Shown: piece after piece, positions 35,413-43,858 of the stretch | How positions within the stretch are numbered: position 1 is the stretch's first letter | Layout of the letters: each line of letters opens with the position of its first letter | Source: Desulfurellaceae bacterium bin18 | Lineage (GTDB): Bacteria > Desulfobacterota > Binatia > Bin18 | Direction of reading: 5' to 3' | DNA: 64,000 nt | Assembly (NCBI GenBank): GCA_002238415.1 | Contig: MPMI01000011.1 | Location: 1-64,000 of the forward strand | Made by a program: the position numbers and the translations under genes | Notes under the pieces: model-generated | What the model was told of the DNA's origin: nothing | Databases searched by the model: none | What the model saw: the letters and a program-made list of their open reading frames with translations, nothing else

Positions 35413-37731
35413 TCAAAACTGTACTTTCAGGCCAGCGTAGAAAGTCCGCCCGTCACCCGGCAGAAAGGCTGCCTGATCGGGCCGAGCTCGGTCGACGATA
35501 AGGGTCGAAGAGGCATACGTCTCATCGACTATGTTCTGTATTTCACCGTAAATGCTGAGATATTCATTAAGATCGTAGTTGGCCCGCACGGCCAAGGTCA
35601 CAAACGATTCGGAGACCAAAGTGTTCAGATTGTCCACCGGGGTGCTGTCGGGACGCGAGTAAACCTCTGTCTGTACAAACAAGTTAGGCAGGAAGTCATA
35701 CTGTAGGACGGCATTAAGGCTATGCGGTGGAGCACCGGCCAAGTCGTTATTGCTACGGGCCGGGTCTCCGTCAAAGCGAAAATCCTGAAAGGTGTAGGCA
35801 AGCCGGCCGCTGAGTTTGTCGGTCAGCTGTACTCCGAGTCCAAACTCAACACCTAAATGGGTTGTTTTGTTGGCATTCACAGCACCGAGTGGTGCACCAG
35901 TCACGTCACGCAGACTCAGCAGCTCATTCCTCACCCAGGAATAGTAGGCCAGTGCGTCCCAAGTCATTCTTCCGTATCTACCGCGCCAGCCGGCTTCGAC
36001 TGTTGTCGCCCGCTGGGCTTTGAGACGAGAGGTATGGAAGGCGGCTGCGGGGAGAGCTGGATTGCCGGGGTTCGGTCGGCCAGGGCTACTATGGGGCGTA
36101 CCGTTCACGGTGGCGATCAGGTCATCATAAGTCGGGGGCTCAAAGCTACGGCTGACCGCGGCAAAGAAGGTGTGGTTTTCGGTCGGTTGAATTGTCAGAC
36201 CTAGGCTCGGACTCCAACCAGAATAGGTCTGCGCATAGCTGGTATTACCGGCTTGCACCGCACCGTTTGGCAATGGCTGATTCGAATTGGCTGGATGAAA
36301 CGCAATGGTTGGACGCATTCCCGCCTCAAAGGTATCATCATTGTCGCGTTCCGCTCGTGCAAAGGCAATGGAGGGCGAAACCGTGAAAACAGCGCCAACC
36401 GGAATATTCAGTCCGGCATACAGAGAGAGCGTGTTGGCATCGAGTTCGCTTCGGCCAAACAGTAGCCCCTTCCTGCCGGCGTTGTTGGTAAAATTTCTTC
36501 GGTCGGCCCAACCAACGACATATTTTGCGGTGGCATCGAACAGGGGTAACGGTTGGGAGGCATTAGGATTGTAGGCGTAGCGTAGGACGGAGCTGAAGTC
36601 TCCCCCTACCGTCTCACGAATACCGGCGGGGATTGGAAACCGAAAAGCGTCATCCGTATACGCGTAACCAAAAGCTCCATCAACAAGGTGATTCCCGAAA
36701 GAGATCGTTGTCCGGTTACCGAGACGAAATTGATCGAGTTCGCGTTGGGGTTGGTCGCGCTTAACGTTCGGCCCAGGGTTGGACACCAGAAACGGGGGTG
36801 GAGGGTTCGGATTAGGGCGGACTGTGGGGCCGGTGGAGACACGTTTTGGATGCCGCTTAAGCTGTCGCTTGGTCAGCGGACCTACAACATCAAAACCCAG
36901 GTCAGTATAACCGATAAAGAGGCGGCTGGAGATAGCGTCGGTCAACTCAGCACCGATATTAGCGTCTACTCTCAGCCGGTCGGACTCATTGTAATCACGA
37001 AATCCGTCCCGGCGACTGAAGCTAATCTGAGCGAGACCGTCGAAGTCGCCTCGTCGTGCACCAGCTTGAGCGGAGGTTGATACCTGTCCAAAGCTTCCAC
37101 CTTCTACTCTGCCAGTAATGCCAGGTGCCGACGAACCGGTTGGCGAGACGAAATTGAGCGCACCACCGAGAACGGTGGCTCCGAGTCGGTTCGCCGTGTA
37201 GCCACGGTACACCTCAATAAACTGGGCCTGTCTCGGATCAGCCAAGCCCACAATGTATGAGCCGTCAGCCCGATTGATCGGCAGCCCGTTTTGCAGCACC
37301 AGGACACCACGCTCAACCGGATTTTGCTGTAAGCCAGACCCACGAATCTGGATACGAGGTTGGTCGTTGCCGCCAAAGAAGTTTTGTACAATCACTCCTG
37401 GCACTGAGACGAGGGCATCAGAGAGTGTCACGTTTGTCTTACCCGTTAGGTCACTATCGGCAACGAGTCCGGTCCCGCCGGGAATCGATTCAAGCTTATC
37501 GCGGGCAAGTGCTTCTGCATTCGCTCCAGGTCGGCCTGTCACGACGAGTGTATCGAGGACGACAATCGAACCTGGCGTCGCCGATTGAGCGAATGCGGCA
37601 TTGGGCAGGAGAATAACGATCAGAGCCACCATAATACCAGTCAGTATCCCATTGAGTGAAACAATTCGGCGTACCATAAAACCTTTTACGGCCTCACCTG
37701 CCCTATTCATCATGCTCGGAATCCTCCTCAC
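35413..37731 (-). CDS. TonB-dependent receptor of the second iron operon (FecA/YncD-like)
   Basis: 772 residues (a later start at MVRRIVSLNG is possible). The signal peptide ends AAFAQS. A plug carries DTLVVTGRPGANAEALARDK as TonB box, then TNVTLSDALVSVPGVIVQ, QPRIQIRGSGLQQNPVERGV and LGATVLGGALNFVSPTG. The barrel ends RTFYAGLKVQF. An extracellular loop holds a proline-rich PNPNPPPPF stretch. The plug resembles FecA/YncD-type receptors for ferric citrate or metal chelates. It is preceded by two Fur-like boxes, a leader and an intrinsic terminator, and is followed by a methyltransferase gene. Confidence 0.9.
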   Translation of the reverse strand: MRRIPSMMNRAGEAVKGFMVRRIVSLNGILTGIMVALIVILLPNAAFAQSATPGSIVVLDTLVVTGRPGANAEALARDKLESIPGGTGLVADSDLTGKTNVTLSDALVSVPGVIVQNFFGGNDQPRIQIRGSGLQQNPVERGVLVLQNGLPINRADGSYIVGLADPRQAQFIEVYRGYTANRLGATVLGGALNFVSPTGSSAPGITGRVEGGSFGQVSTSAQAGARRGDFDGLAQISFSRRDGFRDYNESDRLRVDANIGAELTDAISSRLFIGYTDLGFDVVGPLTKRQLKRHPKRVSTGPTVRPNPNPPPPFLVSNPGPNVKRDQPQRELDQFRLGNRTTISFGNHLVDGAFGYAYTDDAFRFPIPAGIRETVGGDFSSVLRYAYNPNASQPLPLFDATAKYVVGWADRRNFTNNAGRKGLLFGRSELDANTLSLYAGLNIPVGAVFTVSPSIAFARAERDNDDTFEAGMRPTIAFHPANSNQPLPNGAVQAGNTSYAQTYSGWSPSLGLTIQPTENHTFFAAVSRSFEPPTYDDLIATVNGTPHSSPGRPNPGNPALPAAAFHTSRLKAQRATTVEAGWRGRYGRMTWDALAYYSWVRNELLSLRDVTGAPLGAVNANKTTHLGVEFGLGVQLTDKLSGRLAYTFQDFRFDGDPARSNNDLAGAPPHSLNAVLQYDFLPNLFVQTEVYSRPDSTPVDNLNTLVSESFVTLAVRANYDLNEYLSIYGEIQNIVDETYASSTLIVDRARPDQAAFLPGDGRTFYAGLKVQF

Positions 37732-37753
37732 TTCATTCGTCCATCAACGAATA

Positions 37754-37787
37754 TAAAAAAACCCGTAAGGAGTTTGCTCCTTACGGG
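37754..37787 (-). terminator. leader terminator ahead of the second iron operon
   Basis: Read on the minus strand: GCCCGTAAGGAG-CAAA-CTCCTTACGGGT then TTTTTTT. It stands between the Fur-like box and the receptor start codon (37731). Confidence 0.85.
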
Positions 37788-37822
37788 CTCTGAGCTTGGT
37801 AGCGGCTGGCCTCTTTACTGAC

Positions 37823-37849
37823 AAATGAAATTGAATATCAATTTCAATT
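37823..37849 (-). promoter_or_regulatory. Fur-like operator of the receptor-methyltransferase operon
   Basis: TGAAATTGAATATCAATTTC with its flanks is an almost perfect palindrome. On the minus strand TTGACC and TATATA lie just upstream, so the box covers the start of transcription. Confidence 0.78.
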
Positions 37850-37896
37850 AAAGTCCTATATAATTCCGGTGAACGGGTCAAGCAGGAAAAAAGGAC

Positions 37897-37958
37897 TTGA
37901 CAAATGTCGTCCTGGGAGCTACAAAATACATAATTGAAATTGATATTCAATTTCAATA
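37897..37958 (+). promoter_or_regulatory. rightward Fur-type promoter without a gene
   Basis: TTGACA (37897-37902), 17 bases, TACAAA (37920-37925), then a second Fur-like palindrome (TTGAAATTGATATTCAATTT and flanks, 37932-37958). It points rightward into 37960-38166, which holds no credible gene and only the convergent end of hmuV. The gap contains GCAAGG...CCTTGC and GGGCC...GGCCC hairpins. A small iron-regulated RNA is a possible product. Confidence 0.55.
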
Positions 37959-38166
37959 GAACCTACACCGGGCTTACGGCTCTTGCCTCGTGCTCGCAGA
38001 AATCGCCGTTGCTGCGGGCAGTATGCGTGCAGGGCCGAACACAGGCCGCAGGTTCGTCTTCCCTCTGCAAGGTTTTTGGTGTTGGGCCTTGCATCGGCCC
38101 CGGGGTTCCCTCCGATTGCCCCGGGGCTTCTCCCCTCTTACCACGATCTATGCGCTCCGTTGTTCA

Positions 38167-38979
38167 CTACGACACCGTTGGCGCACCACCCGGCATTGTG
38201 TCGCCAAACACTGCCTGTGCGGGCACCTCGAATACGGTGGCGATATTGCGGGGTGTCAGCACCTCGCGAATCATGCCTGACGCAACCACCCTGCCGTCTT
38301 GCATGAGTACGCCCCGGTCGGCGTACTGCATGGCTAGGTTCAGGTCGTGCAGGATGAGGCAGACCGCCATACTCCGTTCTTGTGCTATCCGACGCGTCAG
38401 CCGCAGTATCTGATGCTGATGTTTCAAGTCCAAGGCTGTGGTCGGTTCATCAAGGAAAAGATAGGCGTGCTGCCGGTCCCACATCTGAGCCAGCACGCGC
38501 GCCAGGTGGACGCGCTGCTGCTCCCCGCCCGATAGGGTCGGGAAGATGCGCTGTTGCAGATGCCAGGCGTCTACGTTTTCCAGCACCTCCCGTATCACGA
38601 CAGCGTCGCTGCCGGTCGCCTGACTGCCAATATAGGGGCTGCGCCCCATCATTACGATTTCCAGTACCGAAAAGGGAAAGTTGACAAAGCTGGCTTGGGA
38701 CAAGACCGCCCGTTTTCTGGAAAGCGTAGCAAGTGAATAGGCATCCAGCGGCGTGCCGTCCAGCACGATGCGGCCGGCCTCCGGTTGCAGCGCTCCGGTC
38801 AGACATTTGAGCAGGGTGGATTTTCCCGCTCCGTTCGGCCCCAGAATGGCCGTGACGGTTCCCGGTGTGATGCTCAGCCGCACGTCGTCCAGAATGACCG
38901 TGGCCCCGACCCGGTAGCAGACGTTTGTCGCCTCGATCACAGGCCGAACCTCCCGGCGTATTGCTTGACGAGCAGCCAC
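38167..38979 (-). CDS. hmuV: heme ABC transporter ATPase
   Basis: 270 residues. Walker A GPNGAGKSTLLKCLTG, signature LSGGEQQRVHLARVLAQMW, Walker B YLFLDEPTTALD, and switch His in CLILHDLNLAMQYADR. The length and the GRSPYIG...VLENVDAWHLQQR segment fit HmuV. It energises the permease encoded just upstream, whose 3' end it overlaps by 43 bases. It is the last gene of the heme operon. Confidence 0.92.
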   Translation of the reverse strand: MAARQAIRREVRPVIEATNVCYRVGATVILDDVRLSITPGTVTAILGPNGAGKSTLLKCLTGALQPEAGRIVLDGTPLDAYSLATLSRKRAVLSQASFVNFPFSVLEIVMMGRSPYIGSQATGSDAVVIREVLENVDAWHLQQRIFPTLSGGEQQRVHLARVLAQMWDRQHAYLFLDEPTTALDLKHQHQILRLTRRIAQERSMAVCLILHDLNLAMQYADRGVLMQDGRVVASGMIREVLTPRNIATVFEVPAQAVFGDTMPGGAPTVS

Positions 38980-39974
38980 AAAAAGAAGGGCCCGCCGATC
39001 AGACTGGTCAGGATGCCCACCGGCATTTCGGCCGGGGCGACAATGGTGCGGGCCAGGGTGTCGGCCACCAGCAGCAGGGTCGCACCCAGCAGGGCGGAGG
39101 CCGGAATCAACAGGCGGTGGTCCGGCCCGATGGTGAGGCGGATCATATGCGGCACGACCAAGCCCACGAAGCCGATGATCCCGCTCGTTGCCACGGCAGC
39201 GCCGACCGCAAGGGCGACACAGATGGTCACGCTGCGTTTCAGGTGTTCGCTATTGATGCCGAGATAGCGCGCTTCGTCCTCGCCGAGCAGCAGGATATTC
39301 AGTTTTTGGGCATTCCGAATCAGCAGCAGCGTCGCCGGCAGGACGAGCGTGGCGGCTACGCTGAGCGTAGGCCAGAGCGCCGCGCCGAGGCTGCCCATGG
39401 TCCAGAATGTCAGGGCACGCAACTGGGTATCGTCGCTCAGATAGGTCAGGAAGCCGGTTCCGGCCCCGCTCAGCGCGTTGATGGCAATCCCGGCCAGTAA
39501 CATATAGGTGACGGAAAAGGTTTCCATTTGTCGGGCAAGACGAAAAATCAACAGGCAGGCCAGCAGCCCGCCGATAAAGGCGGCGACACTCAACCCGTAT
39601 AAGCCCAGCGTGCCCGTCAGCGGGCCGGCCCAGACGATCATGATCGCAACGGCCAGCGCCGCACCGCTGGCAATGCCGATCAGGCCGGGGTCGGCCAGCG
39701 GATTGCGGAACAAGCCCTGCAGGGCCGCGCCGGAAACGGCCAGGGCCGCGCCGACAACGCTGGCCAGCAGCACGCGCGGCAGCCGGATGGAGAAGAGGAC
39801 GGCTTCCTGCTGGGTATTCAGACTGCCGTCGAACAGCGAAACGACCGGCACGGACACCGCGCCTATGCATGCGGCCGTGAAGGCAGTCAGGATGAATACC
39901 CCGCCCAGTAGCGCCAGCACGGTCACCCGCAGCCGCAGGAAGGGCAATACCACTGGTTTCGCCGCCCTGTTCAC
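38937..39974 (-). CDS. hmuU: heme ABC transporter permease (FecCD family)
   Basis: 345 residues with about ten membrane helices. FecCD hallmarks: SIRLPRVLLASVVGAALAVS, GAALQGLFRNPLADPGLIGI, LLAGIAINALSGAG, WTMGSLG, LGINSEHLKRS and GFVGLVVPHMIRLTIGPDHR. It forms the inner-membrane channel for heme with HmuV and receives it from HmuT. It overlaps hmuT by four bases. Confidence 0.93.
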   Translation of the reverse strand: MNRAAKPVVLPFLRLRVTVLALLGGVFILTAFTAACIGAVSVPVVSLFDGSLNTQQEAVLFSIRLPRVLLASVVGAALAVSGAALQGLFRNPLADPGLIGIASGAALAVAIMIVWAGPLTGTLGLYGLSVAAFIGGLLACLLIFRLARQMETFSVTYMLLAGIAINALSGAGTGFLTYLSDDTQLRALTFWTMGSLGAALWPTLSVAATLVLPATLLLIRNAQKLNILLLGEDEARYLGINSEHLKRSVTICVALAVGAAVATSGIIGFVGLVVPHMIRLTIGPDHRLLIPASALLGATLLLVADTLARTIVAPAEMPVGILTSLIGGPFFLWLLVKQYAGRFGL

Positions 39975-40822
39975 AAGCCCTGATACGCCTCGTGCAGCGT
40001 GGCCGCGGCTTGTGTGGTACGCGGGCCAAACCCCAGCAACAGCAGGGCATCCATCACGATCAGGCTACCGGTCCTGGCGGCCGGCGTGAGGGACAGCCCC
40101 GGAGCGGTCAGCAGGGCGTCCTTGCCGCCGGCCTGTGCAAGCCCTCGGGCCGTGGTGAGAATCACGTCCGGCTGCAAAGCGGCCGCAGCCTCCGGAGTGA
40201 GGGGTTTATAGCCGGCATATCCGGTGACGGCGTTTCGCGCACCCGAGAGTCTGATGATGCTGTCCACAGCGGTCTCTCGGCCGGCCGCCATCGGCGCCCC
40301 GCCGCCATGCTGAAGAATGAAAAGCACCCGTTTATCAGTCGGTTGTCGGGCCGTTACTTTTGCCAGTTCGGCAGTCTGGCGGTCAATGGCATCAATCAGG
40401 GCGCTGCCCGCTCGGTCCTTTTTCAGGGCTCTGGCAATCACCCGGATGGCGTCCCGTACATCCGCCAGCGAACGGCCGGCTCTCAGTTGCAGGATCGGAA
40501 TATTGGCCGCTTGCAGCTGTGCCAACACGGCCGGCGGTCCGGCCTCTTCGGTCAGAATCACGAGGTCGGGATACAGCGAGACAATCCCCTCCGCGGACAG
40601 GGCGCGTTGATAGCCGACCTTGGGCAAATGTTCGGCTTCCGGCGGATAATAACTGGTGGTATCGTTGCCAACCAGTATCTCCTGCGCTTCCAGCGCGTAG
40701 ACGATTTCCGTCAGGGCTCCGCCAATGGTGACAATGCGGCGCGGCGCCTCGGCAGCGGCCGGCAATGCAAAAAAGACCAGCCCCCAGGCCAGAATGAGAC
40801 GCCGACCGATGTCCGCTACCAT
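39971..40822 (-). CDS. hmuT: periplasmic heme-binding protein
   Basis: 283 residues. The signal peptide ends FFALPAAAEA. Cluster A-2 type binding-protein fold: RRIVTIGGALTEIVYALEA, EILVGNDTTSYYPPEAEHLP, KVGYQRALSAEGIVSLYPDL, LQHGGGAPMAAGRETAVDSI, and AGYKPLTPEAAAALQPDVIL. A tyrosine in GYQRALSAEG is in the position of the usual heme ligand of HmuT/PhuT proteins. It overlaps the receptor stop by seven bases, so receptor and transporter are translated as one unit. Confidence 0.9.
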   Translation of the reverse strand: MVADIGRRLILAWGLVFFALPAAAEAPRRIVTIGGALTEIVYALEAQEILVGNDTTSYYPPEAEHLPKVGYQRALSAEGIVSLYPDLVILTEEAGPPAVLAQLQAANIPILQLRAGRSLADVRDAIRVIARALKKDRAGSALIDAIDRQTAELAKVTARQPTDKRVLFILQHGGGAPMAAGRETAVDSIIRLSGARNAVTGYAGYKPLTPEAAAALQPDVILTTARGLAQAGGKDALLTAPGLSLTPAARTGSLIVMDALLLLGFGPRTTQAAATLHEAYQGL

Positions 40823-43032
40823 TGGTACGACACCCGAGTGACAAAGCTGCGACCTTCTTCCAGCAAGCTAGCGAAGCGTTTGGTGTATGCTTTATCCGCG
40901 ATATTCTCGATTCCGAAGTCCACGCTTATCGCTCCCAATCCTTGGCCGTCCGGCGTCCAGTGCTGATGCGGGGTCCAACGAAAATAGAGGTCGTGCACGC
41001 CATAACCGTCGGTCGGCACGTCGTTGTCACCCACACGGTCATTTCTCTCGGCAAACCGGCCACGCCAGCCGACCACGCCGTTGAGTGCGTCTATCCGAAA
41101 CTCGACCCCTGCAACAACCGTCAGCGGCACATTGTTGAGCAGGTATTCGCCAGTATCGTCGTTCTTGGCTTTGACGTAGGACAGCCCCAGTCGAGCGGTG
41201 AACAGGTCCAGTTCGTAGCGGCCCTCTGCTTCCCAGCCCATCAGGTCGGCGTCCGGGATGTTCAGGATTTTCGTCGTTCCGGCCCGGACATCGACTTCTG
41301 GGGTAATGAAGTCGTCTCCCTCGCTGGTGAACCATGACCCTTTCACGGTCACGCGGTCGTTCGCCGCCAGGATACTCTCGAAGTTCAGCCCCGCCCCCAC
41401 CTCAATCGTGGTGACGGTTTCCGGCTGCAAATCCGGATTCGGCACGAAGCGGTTGTCCGGGGCAAAAAAGGTGGGGGCGAGCACCGGGCTGCCATCGGGC
41501 CTGAGCACCGGCACCTGCACCGGGCGGCCATCAGGGCCGAGCACCGGGCGACCGTCCGGACCGATTTCCGGTCTGGTCAACGGCCCGAACTCAATAGGAA
41601 ACCCGCCCGGAAAATGCAGGCCGGCCGGATACAGCTCCGTCAGATTGGGAGCTCGGAACGCTTGAGCCCAGCTTCCGAACAGCATGAGGTTCTCAATCGG
41701 CTTGTAGCTCAGCGACACTTTTGGCGACACTTCGTGTTCGTTCTGCGAGTTCCCGATTTCGTCGTCGCTCTCGTAATGGTCGAAGCGCAGGGCCGGAATG
41801 AACAGCACCTCACCGATAGGGGTGTGGAGGGCGACTTCATCCTGCACATACAAGCCCAGCGTCAGGGCCTCAGCATCCGGTACGCCGCCCCGCTTTCCAT
41901 CAGGGGTGGCCGAACTCTTGCCGACTTGGTCGTCCGTGTAGATTTCAAATCCGTACGAGAACGTATGTCCGTGCATACCGCTCACCGCCCATCTGGTCTG
42001 GTTGTCGATGGTAAAGCCGAGCGTGTCCATCTCCCGCGTCTGTACCCGACCGACGAGCCGGCCGGTCACGTCTTCTTCCTCCACCTCGGTGTCGTTGTAA
42101 TACAGGTGGAGTTTCGGACTCAACCAGCGATTGGCCGGATTATCGAATACGTAGCGCAGGCTGAACTGGTTATCCTGCACTTCCTTATCCACAATAATGT
42201 TGGACAACGCCGAGCTGGCACTGGCGCCATTATTGGGTTCCTGCCCGTCATTATTGAACACCTGGGCCTGAAACTTGAGCATGTGGAAGTCCTTCAGGGT
42301 GTAGCCGGCTTTGAACAGGCCGGACAGCAGGCGGTCGTCCGTATCCAGCTCGTTGCCGTTGCCCTGCTCGATATCACCCGAATCGCGAAAGGAGAAATTG
42401 GCCAGGACATCCCAGCCACGGTAACGGCCAAACCCCGTCAGGCTCGGAGCGTATTCAGCGCTCGCGTTGCGATAGCCGAAAGAAGCCAGGGCACCCACGC
42501 TCTGGCCTGGGGCCAGCAGGTCCGCAGCATCCTTTGTTTCAAAGGCCACTACGCCACCAATGCCGCCCCCACCATATATGGCCGAGGACGCGCCTTTGAC
42601 CACTTCGATCGACTTCAGCAGCGAGGGGTCAACATAGAAACGGCCGTCATGCCCGGACTCGAAATTCTGGCGGCGACCATCCATGAGCGTGATGATCGCC
42701 TCATCGTCAAAACCGCGGATGGAGATCGTCTGTCCGTTCCGCCGCGGGCCGTTGTCCACTTCTACGCCCGGTGTGAATTCCAGCAGGTCCGCCACGTCAC
42801 CGGCCAGGGCGTTGCCTGGGGCATCCGTCTCTACCTGGGAGACGAGCGCCGGGACATCAAAAGTCGGTTGCGGGCTGCGGGTGGCGTAAGAGGATATCGT
42901 GATCTTATCCAGCAATGTGGGCGATTCCTCGTCTTGCGCCTGCGCGACGGGGCCGACGCTGGTCCATAGCAAACAGCCACAAAAGAGTGCTGCCGCTCCT
43001 TTGGCAATCAGTCTTGGGCGTTGAACTGCCAC
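40816..43032 (-). CDS. hmuR: TonB-dependent heme/hemoglobin receptor
   Basis: 738 residues. The signal peptide ends GPVAQAQDEE. The plug contains LDKITISSYATRSPQPTFDV, DLLEFTPGVEVDNGPRRNGQ, ISIRGFDDEAIITLMDGRR and VVKGASSAIYGGGGIGG. The barrel holds the FRAPNLTELYPAGLHFPGG box and NPDLQPETVTTIEVG, which mark heme/hemoglobin receptors, and ends RSFVTRVSYQW. Between these lies an insertion with the repeated unit GPDGRPV/RPDGSPV. It leads the four-gene heme operon behind the PepSY gene. Confidence 0.9.
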   Translation of the reverse strand: MAVQRPRLIAKGAAALFCGCLLWTSVGPVAQAQDEESPTLLDKITISSYATRSPQPTFDVPALVSQVETDAPGNALAGDVADLLEFTPGVEVDNGPRRNGQTISIRGFDDEAIITLMDGRRQNFESGHDGRFYVDPSLLKSIEVVKGASSAIYGGGGIGGVVAFETKDAADLLAPGQSVGALASFGYRNASAEYAPSLTGFGRYRGWDVLANFSFRDSGDIEQGNGNELDTDDRLLSGLFKAGYTLKDFHMLKFQAQVFNNDGQEPNNGASASSALSNIIVDKEVQDNQFSLRYVFDNPANRWLSPKLHLYYNDTEVEEEDVTGRLVGRVQTREMDTLGFTIDNQTRWAVSGMHGHTFSYGFEIYTDDQVGKSSATPDGKRGGVPDAEALTLGLYVQDEVALHTPIGEVLFIPALRFDHYESDDEIGNSQNEHEVSPKVSLSYKPIENLMLFGSWAQAFRAPNLTELYPAGLHFPGGFPIEFGPLTRPEIGPDGRPVLGPDGRPVQVPVLRPDGSPVLAPTFFAPDNRFVPNPDLQPETVTTIEVGAGLNFESILAANDRVTVKGSWFTSEGDDFITPEVDVRAGTTKILNIPDADLMGWEAEGRYELDLFTARLGLSYVKAKNDDTGEYLLNNVPLTVVAGVEFRIDALNGVVGWRGRFAERNDRVGDNDVPTDGYGVHDLYFRWTPHQHWTPDGQGLGAISVDFGIENIADKAYTKRFASLLEEGRSFVTRVSYQW

Positions 43033-43114
43033 GTATTCTCTCCTTACCCGGTTTCGCGCCTCAAATAGGTGCCACTCCCCAGTCCGTCACGAACCAGCCC
43101 AACCCCTGATCCGC

Positions 43115-43654
43115 CTATACGACAAAGCCCAGAATCAGGAAGGCGGTCAGACCAACGATACCGGTGGCAATGGTTCTGGCCCGCAACCCCGGACTAGACA
43201 GCCCAAGCCACAACCCACTGAAGACAATGAACAATACGCCACTCGCCAGAATCTTCTGGAAATCCTTGAACCACAACGGCCCGTGCCCCTTGTGGAGTTC
43301 GATCAGGCGTTTTTGCAGGTTCGGTACATTACGCTTTATTGCTACCGAGTCATCGGCGACCGAAATCTCATAGTGAAGACGCGAGGTCGGACGGGTATAC
43401 AGCGTATTCCCGCTCTTCTTCACGTATTCAAAGTCGTGCGTAATACCGATATCGCGCAGCAGAGCCCGTACGTCAGCCTCAAGAGAATCGGAGGCCGGAT
43501 GAACGACAACACCGGCGGGCACGGTCACCGGGGTGCTGGTCACTGTCCCTTTGATGCCAACTAGGTAGAGTCCACCGGAAATGGCTACGAACAACAGCGG
43601 CGGCGCTAAAAACGCCGCCGCGTACAGATGCAGGCTGATCCAGAAGTTGCGCAT
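43115..43654 (-). CDS. PepSY-type membrane protein of the heme operon
   Basis: 179 residues: an N-terminal helix (LHLYAAAFLAPPLLFVAISG), a periplasmic domain of about 90 residues (DVRALLRDIGITHDFEYVKK), an LIELHKGHGPLWFKDFQK segment and two further helices near the C terminus. Short PepSY proteins of this type often accompany heme or siderophore uptake and are thought to handle electrons or iron reduction, with the histidines (LHLY, ELHKGHG) as candidate heme ligands. First gene after the Fur-controlled promoter at 43748; the receptor gene follows after 82 bases. Confidence 0.8.
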   Translation of the reverse strand: MRNFWISLHLYAAAFLAPPLLFVAISGGLYLVGIKGTVTSTPVTVPAGVVVHPASDSLEADVRALLRDIGITHDFEYVKKSGNTLYTRPTSRLHYEISVADDSVAIKRNVPNLQKRLIELHKGHGPLWFKDFQKILASGVLFIVFSGLWLGLSSPGLRARTIATGIVGLTAFLILGFVV

Positions 43655-43678
43655 GATGACACGACGGACGGGAAAAAC

Positions 43679-43713
43679 AAAAAAAGCCCGTAAGGAGTAT
43701 TCTCCTTACGGGC
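43679..43713 (-). terminator. leader terminator ahead of the heme operon
   Basis: Minus strand: GCCCGTAAGGAG-AATA-CTCCTTACGGGC followed by TTTTTTT, 25 bases before the PepSY start codon. Confidence 0.85.
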
Positions 43714-43747
43714 TCTGAGCTTGGTAGCGGCTGGCCTCTTTACTGAC

Positions 43748-43774
43748 AAATGATTTTGAAATTCAATTTCAATA
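43748..43774 (-). promoter_or_regulatory. Fur-like operator of the heme operon
   Basis: AATGATTTTGAAATTCAATT plus TCAATAG, a near-palindrome. On the minus strand TTGACT and TATATC precede it. The leader that follows is almost identical to that of the second iron operon. Confidence 0.75.
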
Positions 43775-43858
43775 GGAAGATATACAACCTTTGTCGGTCA
43801 GTCAATCCGGTGCGGCGGAACAGATCTGCGTGAAACCCCCTCGCCCGACGAGAGCGTT

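Noticed and set aside
41614-42969. Plus-strand frame of 451 residues
   Set aside because: Antisense to the heme receptor, whose plug and barrel motifs are unmistakable; the long frame is an effect of G+C-rich codons.
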